A stretch of DNA of 7,316 nucleotides, from positions 1 to 7,316 of the forward strand of contig JALZVD010000361.1 in NCBI GenBank assembly GCA_023300205.1, written 5' to 3'. Source of the stretch: Akkermansiaceae bacterium (GTDB taxonomy: Bacteria > Verrucomicrobiota > Verrucomicrobiia > Verrucomicrobiales > Akkermansiaceae). Below, one piece after another: positions 1 through 6,635 of the stretch; position 1 is the stretch's first letter; the number at the start of each line of letters is the position of its first letter. The notes below the pieces were generated by a model. The model did no database searches and was not told the origin of the DNA. It saw nothing but the letters and a program-made list of their open reading frames with translations. The position numbers and the translations under genes are program-made.

Positions 1-520
1 AACCCTCACCAAATACCCCGTCACCACAGCCCTCTCTCTCAGCGGAACCATCATCGTTGCCCGTGACAGCGCCCACGCTAAGCTAAAAGAAATCCTCGAC
101 TCCGGAAAAGAACTCCCAGATTACGTCAAAGACTTCCCTATCTACTACGCCGGCCCAGCCAAGAAACCAGACGGATTGGCATCAGGATCATTCGGTCCTA
201 CTACGGCGGGAAGAATGGACGCATACGTACCTATATTTCAAGAAAAAGGCGCATCCATGGTCATGCTAGCCAAAGGTAACCGTTCACAGGTAGTAACTGA
301 TGCATGTAAGAAACACGGTGGTTTCTACCTAGGCTCCATGGGTGGCCCAGCTGCCATTTTAGCTAAGGACCACATCAAGTCAGTAGAAGTCGTTGATTTC
401 GCAGAACTAGGAATGGAAGCAGTCTGGAAAATCCAAGTAGAAAACTTCCCCGCATTCATCCTAGTCGACGATAAAGGCAATGATTTCTTCCAAACTATCA
501 ATTCTTGTCCTGCATGCTAG
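1..520 (+). CDS. fumA: Class I fumarate hydratase, C-terminal part (5' end outside window)
   Basis: This is the last 172 codons of an oxygen-sensitive, [4Fe-4S]-dependent class I fumarase, which interconverts fumarate and malate in the TCA cycle in the cytoplasm. The frame is open from base 2 with no stop, so the gene starts upstream of the window; the TTG at 176 is internal. Family hallmarks seen are [62 protein letters not shown] and the near-terminal [16 protein letters not shown]. These match the C-terminal (beta) domain of E. coli FumA/FumB almost continuously, which argues for a single-chain enzyme, although the alpha domain with most cluster-binding cysteines lies outside the window. 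It ends in SCPAC followed by TAG. lipA follows in the same direction after 44 bases, so the two may be cotranscribed. The family call is very secure; the symbol is generic for class I fumarase. Confidence 0.95.
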   Translation, partial: TLTKYPVTTALSLSGTIIVARDSAHAKLKEILDSGKELPDYVKDFPIYYAGPAKKPDGLASGSFGPTTAGRMDAYVPIFQEKGASMVMLAKGNRSQVVTDACKKHGGFYLGSMGGPAAILAKDHIKSVEVVDFAELGMEAVWKIQVENFPAFILVDDKGNDFFQTINSCPAC

Positions 521-564
521 GTATTTCCCTTTCATTATTTGAATTTCTCACATAGATTCCCACC

Positions 565-1578
565 ATGAGCTGCGCTGGACCAAGAATGAAGATGGACCCT
601 ACCCTCCACACGGATAAAAAGCCGTCATGGATCAAAGTCCGTTTACCAAATAACCCGGTATTCTGGGATACCAAATCCATGATCAATGACCTAAACCTCG
701 TCACAGTATGTGAAGAGGCTCAGTGTCCTAACCGATGGGAATGCTGGGGCCAAGGAACAGCTACCTTCATGATCGCTGGGGATAAATGCACCCGTGCATG
801 TGGTTTTTGTGCAGTCAAAACCGCCAAGCCAGACGCCCTAGAAGACGATGAGCCAATGCGGGTCGCTGAAGCAACCAAACGCATGAATCTTAAGCACGTC
901 GTCATCACAGCAGTAGCTCGTGACGATCTCAAAGACGGAGGAGCTGAACACTTCCATCACACCATCAATGCGGTAAGAGCAGTGAATCCAGGCATTATCA
1001 TAGAGGTTCTCGTCCCTGACTTCAACGATCGCGACTGGGCACTGAAAATGTGCATGGACGCACGCCCACATATCTTTAATCACAACCTAGAAACCGTAGA
1101 ACGCCTCACACCACTAGTAAGAAGCAGAGCCAAATACTGGCGTTCACTCGCTGTTCTCAAAAAAGCAGGAGAAATGGTCAACGGCAAAGTCTCAGTCAAA
1201 TCCGGCATCATGTTAGGCTTAGGTGAAACTCACGATGAAATCCTCAAATCAATGGACGACCTGTTAGATCACAACGTTACCGTCCTCACTCTAGGTCAAT
1301 ACCTACGCCCTACCCCACGTCACCTTCCAGTTGTCGACTACATCAAACCTGAATACTTCGATGAACTAAAGCAAATCGCTCTCGACAAAGGCTTTCGCCA
1401 CGTAGCAAGTGGACCACTAGTCAGATCATCCTACCACGCAGCAGACTTCCGGCCAGAACTAGATGTCCTAGATGATATCGAAGCAGACCTCAGAGGAACC
1501 ACCGAGCTAGAACTCAAGCCAAGCGACCTCCCTATCCCATCTGCAAGCCGAGACGTAGTAAAATCAACGCTAAGTTAA
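565..1578 (+). CDS. lipA: Lipoyl synthase, radical SAM enzyme
   Basis: LipA inserts two sulfurs into octanoyl groups bound to lipoyl domains, making the lipoyl cofactor of pyruvate and 2-oxoglutarate dehydrogenases and the glycine cleavage system. Both cluster motifs are intact. The auxiliary [4Fe-4S] site is C49-x4-C54-x5-C60 (CEEAQCPNRWEC), and the radical SAM site is C75-x3-C79-x2-C82 (CTRACGFC). The C-terminal RSSYHA motif (287-292) supplies the serine ligand of the auxiliary cluster. Other family landmarks are VVITAVARDDLKDGGA (112-127), FNHNLETV (171-178), KSGIMLGLGE (212-221) and LGQYLRPTPRHLPV (243-256). The length of 337 residues is normal for the family. The start is uncertain: ATG codons at 565, 586 and 592 all precede the conserved KPSWIKVRLP block, and none has a clear Shine-Dalgarno sequence. 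It sits 44 bases after the fumarase gene and 14 bases before the DUF6498 gene. Confidence 0.97.
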   Translation: MSCAGPRMKMDPTLHTDKKPSWIKVRLPNNPVFWDTKSMINDLNLVTVCEEAQCPNRWECWGQGTATFMIAGDKCTRACGFCAVKTAKPDALEDDEPMRVAEATKRMNLKHVVITAVARDDLKDGGAEHFHHTINAVRAVNPGIIIEVLVPDFNDRDWALKMCMDARPHIFNHNLETVERLTPLVRSRAKYWRSLAVLKKAGEMVNGKVSVKSGIMLGLGETHDEILKSMDDLLDHNVTVLTLGQYLRPTPRHLPVVDYIKPEYFDELKQIALDKGFRHVASGPLVRSSYHAADFRPELDVLDDIEADLRGTTELELKPSDLPIPSASRDVVKSTLS

Positions 1579-1592
1579 AATTCCATCCATCC

Positions 1593-2246
1593 ATGGATCA
1601 AGCACCACCACAACCTGGCCCTAAATATTGGCTTCCAGTGGTGATTGGAAACATCATCCCCTTAGTTGGCGTGATTTTTTTCGGCTGGAGTTTAGCCAAC
1701 ATCATCATCCTCTATTGGATTGAAAATCTCATCATCGGTTTCTGGAATATTCCTCGCATCTTAATTGCGGGTGAATCAGGTAGATTGAAAAACATTCCAA
1801 TCGCTATTTTTTTCACCATTCATTACGGCATCTTCTGCCTAGTCCACGGAGTCTTCATTATTAGTTTGGTGAACTTCTCGAAAGGCAAGTCGTTTGCCAC
1901 CAGCAACCCTGCTATCTCAGATTACCTAAGCTCCGGATTAGTCTTCGGTGCATTGACCATGTTCATTTCTATAGGCTGGGACTTCTATTCCAATTACATC
2001 AAAAATGCTGATTATAAAAAATGGACAGCATCAAAAGCAATGAGCTCTCCCTATGCTCATATCATACTGATTCACTTAGGAATTTTCATCGGAGCATTGA
2101 GCATCGCCTTCCTGGGTTCATCCCTTCTATTACTCATCTTCCTCATCGTCGGCAAGAGCATGATCGAGCTAAAGACCAGAAAGAAACAACTCAGGTCTGA
2201 TTTCTGGAAAGCTCAGCTTCTATCCAAACACGATCCACTTTCTTGA
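1593..2246 (+). CDS. DUF6498-type multi-pass membrane protein, function unknown
   Basis: A 217-residue hydrophobic protein of unknown function. It looks like the DUF6498 family from its opening pattern, a first membrane segment (about 15-32) followed by the conserved YWIENLIIGFWN (41-52). Further recognisable features are FFTIHYGIFCLVHGVF (73-88) and PYAHIILIHLGIFIGALS (153-170). I see about five to six membrane segments: 15-31, 35-52, 70-93, 113-130, 153-172 and 174-188. A basic tail, ELKTRKKQLRSDFW, follows. The histidines in the third and fifth hydrophobic stretches are typical of the family, but no reaction is known. The start at 1593 lies 14 bases after lipA, within a CCATCCATCCATGG stretch that offers no Shine-Dalgarno sequence. 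The gene may be expressed by readthrough from lipA. Its last 56 bases overlap the end of the convergent MmcQ/YjbR gene. The family assignment is from memory of motifs, so moderately secure. Confidence 0.8.
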   Translation: MDQAPPQPGPKYWLPVVIGNIIPLVGVIFFGWSLANIIILYWIENLIIGFWNIPRILIAGESGRLKNIPIAIFFTIHYGIFCLVHGVFIISLVNFSKGKSFATSNPAISDYLSSGLVFGALTMFISIGWDFYSNYIKNADYKKWTASKAMSSPYAHIILIHLGIFIGALSIAFLGSSLLLLIFLIVGKSMIELKTRKKQLRSDFWKAQLLSKHDPLS

Positions 2247-2565
2247 GACTCTTTACAACCAACCTAAAAGATTGCTCCACCATCTCTTCCACCTCTTCAC
2301 TTGGGACTGTTCCATCGAGAGTCAAAGTGTTCCAATGCTTTTTATTCATATGGTAACCAGGCTGCACAGCATCATAGCGATCACGTAGCTCAAGAGCCTT
2401 ATCCGGATCACATTTTAAATTAACCGTAGGCGGAAAACGATCTGGATTAGTAAGAGCAAACATCTTTCCGTAAACCTTATACACTAAAACATCAGGACCG
2501 AATGGAGAAGTCTCCTCCACCCGAGGATAAGCCAAGCACCGCTGAATGAGTTGTTCTAAGTTCAT
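2191..2565 (-). CDS. MmcQ/YjbR family protein
   Basis: A small soluble protein (124 residues from ATG) of the MmcQ/YjbR family (formerly DUF419). Members have a CyaY-like fold and are often labelled DNA-binding, but no cellular role is established. Family motifs are an N-terminal LEQLIQRCLAYPRVEETSPF, then VYKVYGKMFAL, VNLKCDPDKALELR, and the signature PGYHMNKKHWNTL followed by LDGTVP. I chose the ATG at 2565 because an AGAGAAG sequence lies about six bases upstream. A GTG two codons earlier (2571) would add two residues, but the Shine-Dalgarno-like sequence overlaps it. The start is 10 bases after the stop of the second permease gene, so this is probably the last cistron of the metal-import operon. 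A link to metal handling is only an inference from position. The C-terminal 12 or so residues run past the usual domain end and overlap the opposite-strand gene. Confidence 0.9.
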   Translation of the reverse strand: MNLEQLIQRCLAYPRVEETSPFGPDVLVYKVYGKMFALTNPDRFPPTVNLKCDPDKALELRDRYDAVQPGYHMNKKHWNTLTLDGTVPSEEVEEMVEQSFRLVVKSLKKVDRVWIEAELSRNQT

Positions 2566-2575
2566 GATCACTTCT

Positions 2576-3490
2576 CTAATCCAGTAAATGTCTCCTCCTT
2601 TGTATCGCCTTCACAAGCACCCCATCAGCAGGGCCAATCATCCAAGCTAACAAAAACAACAAAGTCCCCGCTATCACAACTCCAGCAGACGCTTTTCCAT
2701 TGAACCACACACTGATGTAAATCCCTGCAATGGAAGAAATCAAAGCATGGACAGCAGACAAGAAAAGCATCAATTTCATCCTATGTGTGCACAGATAAGC
2801 AGTAGCGCCAGGTAAAATCAGTAATGCTATAACAAGAATAGCACCCACCGCCTCAAACGCAGAAACCACAACAACAGACAGCACCGCCATCAAGGCATAA
2901 TGCACAACTCCTGGGCTATACCCAAGAGACGCAGCAAGACCCGCGTCAAAAGAACTCAGTGTAAGAATTCGATAAAAAACAATAATGAGAGCCACCGTCA
3001 CTACGGCAACTATCGCAGCAGGAAACAATGAGTCCGGAACATCTAAACCCAAAAACCTTACCGTCTTTGCATAAGTCACATGGGAAACATTCCCCTCCAA
3101 AACAGAATCCTGATGTAAATGAACCTTATCACCCAAAAGAACTCGAATCAGCACTAACCCAAGCGCGAACAACGAAGTAAACGCAATACCAATCGCAGAA
3201 TCCTGCTTAATCCGCGTTCTCCGATGAATCTGCTCAATAAGGAACGTAACCAACACGCCAGCCACAGCGGCACCTACAAGTAACCAAGGAGATGAAAGGT
3301 CACCCACAAATGCAAATGCCACCACTATCCCTGGTAAAGCACTATGTGAAATAGCATCCCCCACCAATGACATCCTCCGTAAAATAAGATACGCCCCCAA
3401 GAGAGCACACGGAAGAGCCACGAAAAAGCACATCATCATCATCCATCCCCAAGGATCGAGAACCATTAGATTAGATAAATAACTATTCAT
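2576..3490 (-). CDS. ytgD: Mn/Fe/Zn ABC transporter permease (YtgD-like)
   Basis: A 304-residue inner-membrane permease of the ABC-3 family (ZnuB/TroD/MntD/YtgD), expected to form half of the metal-translocating channel with the YtgC part of the neighbouring protein. About eight or nine membrane segments are visible. Conserved blocks are LRRMSLVGDAISHSALPG (37-54), QDSAIGIAFTSLFALGLV (97-114), LSSFDAGLAASLGY (178-191), which in this family contacts the ATPase, and EAVGAILVIALLILPGATAY (213-232). A histidine-containing loop, GDKVHLHQD (120-128), could be a metal contact, but this is unproven. It starts four bases after the TAA of the permease-regulator gene, so translation is probably coupled. 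A GAGGAG lies 16 bases before the ATG, which is rather far for a ribosome site. The short RRRHLLD tail carries no regulatory domain, unlike the other permease. The transporter family is certain; the metal cannot be read from this subunit, and the symbol is by analogy to Chlamydia. Confidence 0.93.
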   Translation of the reverse strand: MNSYLSNLMVLDPWGWMMMMCFFVALPCALLGAYLILRRMSLVGDAISHSALPGIVVAFAFVGDLSSPWLLVGAAVAGVLVTFLIEQIHRRTRIKQDSAIGIAFTSLFALGLVLIRVLLGDKVHLHQDSVLEGNVSHVTYAKTVRFLGLDVPDSLFPAAIVAVVTVALIIVFYRILTLSSFDAGLAASLGYSPGVVHYALMAVLSVVVVSAFEAVGAILVIALLILPGATAYLCTHRMKLMLFLSAVHALISSIAGIYISVWFNGKASAGVVIAGTLLFLLAWMIGPADGVLVKAIQRRRHLLD

Positions 3491-3494
3491 TGTA

Positions 3495-4829
3495 TTAATA
3501 ACCCGTCTCCTCCTGTTTTCCTACCGCTTGCTCCATCTGCAAAGTCGCTTCCAGACTTGGGATAGGCTTCCCGTGTGGGTCAAACTGAGGGAAATTCAAA
3601 TCTCGCTCCAGTTTCCTTACCGTGTCAGCGCCCAAGACGTGCTCTATCTTCTCTGCATCCTCATGCACATGATCTGCCGCATAATCAGCCTGATCAGTCA
3701 AATAAAGCTCCCAAAGTCGGTGGTTTCTAACAATCTCAGCCGCACGTCTCCAACCTGATGATGTAAGATAAATAGCAGTTTCCCCTTCCTCCCAAGTAGC
3801 CTCACCACTCCTCACTAGATCCCTGCCATCTTTCGCCACCTCTTCAAAAGAAATCTTCCTCATCTCAGCCAGCTGAGTCACCCCAACTCCTCCTGACTTA
3901 AACCCATCACTCTCAATAATCCGGTAAATAGACTTCAACGTATTCTCTCGGTGAACCCGTGACTTCCTACCCGCGTGACGCAAGAATTTAGCCATTACCC
4001 CATGACGAGGTGCCAGGAAATATCCAAAACTAAAGATCAACGCACCAAAGAGAGTAATCATCGGACCAGATTGAAACCGAACATCCAGGTTAGCGATCCA
4101 CCACCCCCCTAATGCCGTAACTACCCCTAGTAAAACAGACAACCCTAACATCCTCTGTATCCTATCCGTAAGGAGGTATGCCGTAGCCGCTGGCGTGATT
4201 AACATCGCCGATACCAAGATCACCCCCACAGCCTGCATAGCAACCACTACAGTAAACGCCAACAAACCAAAAAATAAACCGTTCAGAAACCTCACAGGAT
4301 AACCAAGCCCCACAGCAAAACCCTCATCAAAACTCAACACCCGGAACGGTCTAAAGAAAATATAAATCAAAACACTCACCATAAATGTAGACCCTAATAT
4401 CAACCACAAATCCTCATCAGAAATAGTTGTCAGATCTCCAAACAAAAAACCATCCACTCCAGCAAGCTCTAGCGTAGAATTCCAGAACACCCCAACCGCA
4501 AAAAATGATGCCAGAACAACTCCCAGCGCAGCATCAGTCTTCAGTTTCGTACTACTAACAATCGCACGCACCATGATCACCCCCAGTAAGCCAGCCACTA
4601 ATGCACACAGAAAAATCACCCACGGGTTCCTCTCATCAGACCACATAAATCCCGCCACAACACCTGGGAACACCGCGTGAGAAATAGCATCACCCACCAG
4701 TGCAACCCGTCTCACTACCACAAAACAACCTAATAAACCACAGACAATCCCAACACAAATAGCAGCAACAACTGCCTTCTGTCCTAAAGACAGAGCCAAA
4801 TAGAACCCAATGTTAGAAAGTAGCTCCAT
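3495..4829 (-). CDS. ytgCR: Metal ABC permease fused to a DtxR/MntR-type repressor (YtgCR-like)
   Basis: A two-part protein of 444 residues. Residues 1-280 are an ABC-3 family metal permease with about eight membrane segments, including VVRRVALVGDAISHAVFPGV (38-57), TDAALGVVLASFFAVGVF (98-115), LSFDEGFAVGLGYP (165-178) and AVGVILVSAMLITPAATAYL (200-219). A basic linker (about 281-294) leads to a DtxR/MntR-like regulator (295-444). This part has a helix-turn-helix region (ENTLKSIYRIIE at 295-306, recognition region about 316-345), then the metal-binding and dimerisation domain with NHRLWELYL (369-377), HVHEDAEKIEHVLG (387-400) and DPHGKPIPSL (417-426). Residues aligning with DtxR ligands are H370, E374, H389, E393 (Cys in DtxR, Glu in MntR), E396 and H397. 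The DtxR SH3-like third domain is absent, as in MntR. The same fusion is known in Chlamydia YtgCR, where the repressor half is released. The start is eight bases after the ATPase gene, with only a weak ribosome site. Confidence 0.93.
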   Translation of the reverse strand: MELLSNIGFYLALSLGQKAVVAAICVGIVCGLLGCFVVVRRVALVGDAISHAVFPGVVAGFMWSDERNPWVIFLCALVAGLLGVIMVRAIVSSTKLKTDAALGVVLASFFAVGVFWNSTLELAGVDGFLFGDLTTISDEDLWLILGSTFMVSVLIYIFFRPFRVLSFDEGFAVGLGYPVRFLNGLFFGLLAFTVVVAMQAVGVILVSAMLITPAATAYLLTDRIQRMLGLSVLLGVVTALGGWWIANLDVRFQSGPMITLFGALIFSFGYFLAPRHGVMAKFLRHAGRKSRVHRENTLKSIYRIIESDGFKSGGVGVTQLAEMRKISFEEVAKDGRDLVRSGEATWEEGETAIYLTSSGWRRAAEIVRNHRLWELYLTDQADYAADHVHEDAEKIEHVLGADTVRKLERDLNFPQFDPHGKPIPSLEATLQMEQAVGKQEETGY

Positions 4830-4837
4830 GATGATTT

Positions 4838-5608
4838 CTATAGCCGATGACTAGCCTCAGGAATTTGTGCAGCCCGCTCAGCAACTTCATCAAGGATAGT
4901 CAACCTACCACCATACGTCTTTTGTAATAGCTCGTTAGTATACATTTCCTCCGTCTTCCCATAAGCTACCAACCTCATATTGAGCAACAACAAGTGATCA
5001 AAATATTCTTTCGCACTTTGTAAATCATGATGAACCACAAGAACCGTTTTCCCGTTCTCACGCATCTCCTTCAGAAGCGCGATAATAGCAGATTCCGTAG
5101 CTGCATCCACACCAGTGAATGGCTCATCCATAAAATATAAATCACTATCCTGCGCTAACGCCCTCGCTAAAAAAACTCGCTGTTGTTGACCTCCAGATAA
5201 GTTGCCGATCTGTCGCTTAGCATAAGGAAGCATCCCTACTTTATCTAGCGCCTCAGACGCTATCATCTTTTCCCTCTTCCCCACTCTACCAAAAAGACCA
5301 AGTTTCCCATACGTCCCCATCAAAGCAACATCCATTACCGTAACAGGAAAGTCCCAGTCCACACTCTCGCGTTGCGGAACATATCCCACCCTATGTAAAT
5401 TCTCCTTAATCGGCTTCCCAAAGACCTTCACCCAGCCACCAGCAGCAGGAACCACCCCCATAATAGATTTTATCAGCGTAGATTTCCCCGCTCCATTAGG
5501 GCCGATGATTCCCACCAAGCTACCTTGTTCAATCTCCACATCCACACCATAAAGCACAGGCCGTTTATGGTAAGTAACTGTTAGGTCATGTGTTTCTAAC
5601 GCGATCAT
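4838..5608 (-). CDS. ytgB: Metal ABC transporter ATPase (YtgB/ZnuC/MntB-like)
   Basis: The cytoplasmic ATP-hydrolysing subunit (256 residues) that drives metal import through the two permeases encoded downstream. All nucleotide-binding motifs are present: Walker A GPNGAGKST (36-44), Q-loop VPQR (Q79), signature LSGGQQQR (137-144), Walker B LYFMDEP (157-163, with catalytic E162), D-loop GVDAATE (166-172) and the H-loop histidine in VVHHD (H194). The stretch after the Q-loop, ESVDWDFPVTVMDVALMG, is characteristic of the Mn/Zn/Fe importer branch (TroB, MntB, ZnuC). Its ATG overlaps the stop of the binding-protein gene as ATGA (5605-5608), a sign of translational coupling, and a good GAAGGA ribosome site lies six bases upstream inside that gene. 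No residue loss or frameshift is seen. The precise metal cannot be inferred from the ATPase. Confidence 0.96.
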   Translation of the reverse strand: MIALETHDLTVTYHKRPVLYGVDVEIEQGSLVGIIGPNGAGKSTLIKSIMGVVPAAGGWVKVFGKPIKENLHRVGYVPQRESVDWDFPVTVMDVALMGTYGKLGLFGRVGKREKMIASEALDKVGMLPYAKRQIGNLSGGQQQRVFLARALAQDSDLYFMDEPFTGVDAATESAIIALLKEMRENGKTVLVVHHDLQSAKEYFDHLLLLNMRLVAYGKTEEMYTNELLQKTYGGRLTILDEVAERAAQIPEASHRL

Positions 5609-6558
5609 TTTAATCCTTCTACAATCGCGTTAATGTTATGTTTAATCATTCCAATATAACTTCCCACATCATACGTCTCACCATCCACAGACTCCATCAC
5701 GCCAAGTTTTCCCGTAGCATCAGCAAAGAGCTCATGAGCTGAAACTGCCACTCCTGCATCTTTCGCTATCGCAGAGATCCCCTTACTATTAGCAGCACTC
5801 TCAGGAAAGATCATCTTCAGCTTTTTTTCTTGGATGAAATTCACCAATTCCTTCACCTTCTTCGGCCCTCCCTTATCACCTGGAGCCAGTCCATCGATAG
5901 CCTTCACTTCAAAACCAAACGCTTTCGCATAATACATAAACGCATCATGACTCGTCACTAAGATCCTATGCTCGACAGGAACTTCACTCAGACGATTCTT
6001 TGCCCAGCTCTTCAGCTCCAGCATCTCAGCAAGATGAGTTACCCCACGAGCCTTATAAAGATCTGCATTTTTAGCATCCTTAGCTACCAGAACATCAACT
6101 ACCACCTTTATCGTATGACCCCATAATTCAGGATCACCCCAGACATGGGGATCAGCATAAGCTTCATACTTATCTTCAGGGATGATCAGCTCAGATTTTG
6201 CTATTCCAGCCGTAACTGCATATGAATCATCCAACTTCTCTAAATTCTCCTGTAATTTTTCCTCTAAATGTAATCCACTATAAAAAATAACATCCGCGGA
6301 CTTCAGCGCTATCATATCAGTAGGTCTCTCTATATAACTATGCGGGTCAATACCTTCTCCCATCAAACCAAACACATCCACCTCATCCCCACCGATCACC
6401 CGCACTAGGTCCCTTACAATAGTAGTAGTAGTCGCCACCCTCATCTTCCCTCCAGATTCAAAAGTTTCAGTAGATTCCCAAATCTCGTCTAAACTATTAT
6501 TATTACAACCAATCAGAGATAGTAAAATCAACCCTAGTAAACAAAAACAAATCTTCAT
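5605..6558 (-). CDS. ytgA: Metal-binding lipoprotein of ABC importer (YtgA/TroA/ZnuA family)
   Basis: The solute-binding protein (cluster A-I family, 317 residues) that captures metal outside the cytoplasmic membrane and hands it to the permeases. The N-terminus is a lipoprotein signal: Lys2, a hydrophobic stretch and a lipobox LIGC with the lipidated cysteine at C18, followed by a polar NNNS linker. The mature domain starts with MRVATTTTIVRDLVRVIGG (39-57). Metal ligands by family alignment are H73 (GIDPHSY), H138 (ADPHVWGD), H204 (VTSHDAF) and D280 (LFADATG). A His at the third position is TroA-like; the Mn-specific PsaA type has Glu there. FPESAANSKG (251-260) is the usual C-lobe motif. 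The long histidine-rich loop of Zn-specific ZnuA is absent, which favours Mn or Fe, but this is an inference. First gene of the operon, with the probable promoter and operator 40-65 bases upstream and a GGGTGG just before the start. Confidence 0.95.
   Translation of the reverse strand: MKICFCLLGLILLSLIGCNNNSLDEIWESTETFESGGKMRVATTTTIVRDLVRVIGGDEVDVFGLMGEGIDPHSYIERPTDMIALKSADVIFYSGLHLEEKLQENLEKLDDSYAVTAGIAKSELIIPEDKYEAYADPHVWGDPELWGHTIKVVVDVLVAKDAKNADLYKARGVTHLAEMLELKSWAKNRLSEVPVEHRILVTSHDAFMYYAKAFGFEVKAIDGLAPGDKGGPKKVKELVNFIQEKKLKMIFPESAANSKGISAIAKDAGVAVSAHELFADATGKLGVMESVDGETYDVGSYIGMIKHNINAIVEGLK
5609..5625 (-). promoter_or_regulatory. Ribosome binding site for the ATPase gene, inside ytgA
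   Basis: The last codons of ytgA contain GAAGGA, with TTAAA between it and the ATG that overlaps the ytgA stop (ATGA). This is the best Shine-Dalgarno sequence in the operon and supports the chosen ytgB start and coupled translation. Confidence 0.65.
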
Positions 6559-6594
6559 AGGCCACCCATAATACCTATTAAGTAATGAGTCAAT

Positions 6595-6622
6595 AGAATA
6601 TTAGCCTAGGCTAACTTTTCAA
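6595..6622 (-). promoter_or_regulatory. Candidate promoter of the metal-import operon
   Basis: Reading the minus strand, TTGAAA (6622-6617) and TATTCT (6600-6595) are separated by 16 bases. Both resemble sigma-70 type boxes and lie about 37-64 bases before the ytgA start, leaving a short leader. A perfect palindrome occupies 14 of the 16 spacer bases, so a protein bound there would block RNA polymerase. Promoter elements in this lineage can vary, so this is a prediction from pattern and position only. Confidence 0.5.
6601..6614. promoter_or_regulatory. Perfect 14-base palindrome, candidate DtxR/MntR-type operator
   Basis: TTAGCCTAGGCTAA is identical to its own reverse complement. Outside the core, two further flanking positions (6597-6598 with 6617-6618) also pair. 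The half-site resembles the TTAGG/GCCTAA elements of DtxR and IdeR boxes. It lies between the predicted -35 and -10 boxes of an operon that itself encodes a DtxR/MntR-like domain, so autorepression by that domain is the natural reading. Binding is inferred, not shown. Confidence 0.6.
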
Positions 6623-6635
6623 ATACAACAAGATT

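Noticed and set aside
176..520. TTG at 176 as the start of a separate 114-residue protein
   Set aside because: The frame is open upstream to base 2 and encodes conserved fumarase sequence, so this is only the tail of a longer gene.
521..564. Promoter or terminator between fumarase and lipA
   Set aside because: I found no convincing -35/-10 pair or hairpin in these 44 bases; readthrough is as likely.
498..1083. Minus-strand open frames at 498-704, 720-932 and 838-1083
   Set aside because: They lie antisense to or at the edge of the well-conserved lipA gene, overlap one another, and show no recognisable domain.
3528..3758. Plus-strand open frame of 76 codons
   Set aside because: It is antisense to the conserved dimerisation domain of the permease-regulator fusion, and its sequence has no family features.
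6555..6569. Four-codon upstream frame (Met-Gly-Gly-Leu) whose stop overlaps the ytgA start
   Set aside because: It is too short to judge; the GGGTGG inside it is better read as the ytgA ribosome site. Its overlap with the start codon is probably chance.
6569..6580. Near-palindrome TAATACCTATTA and the CTATT/AATAG inverted repeat in the leader
   Set aside because: Both are short and AT-rich with a mismatched centre or long loop, expected by chance; the 14-base dyad is much stronger.
6567..6595. Alternative promoter TTGACT with TATTAT nearer ytgA
   Set aside because: The spacer is only 14 bases and transcription would begin almost at the start codon.
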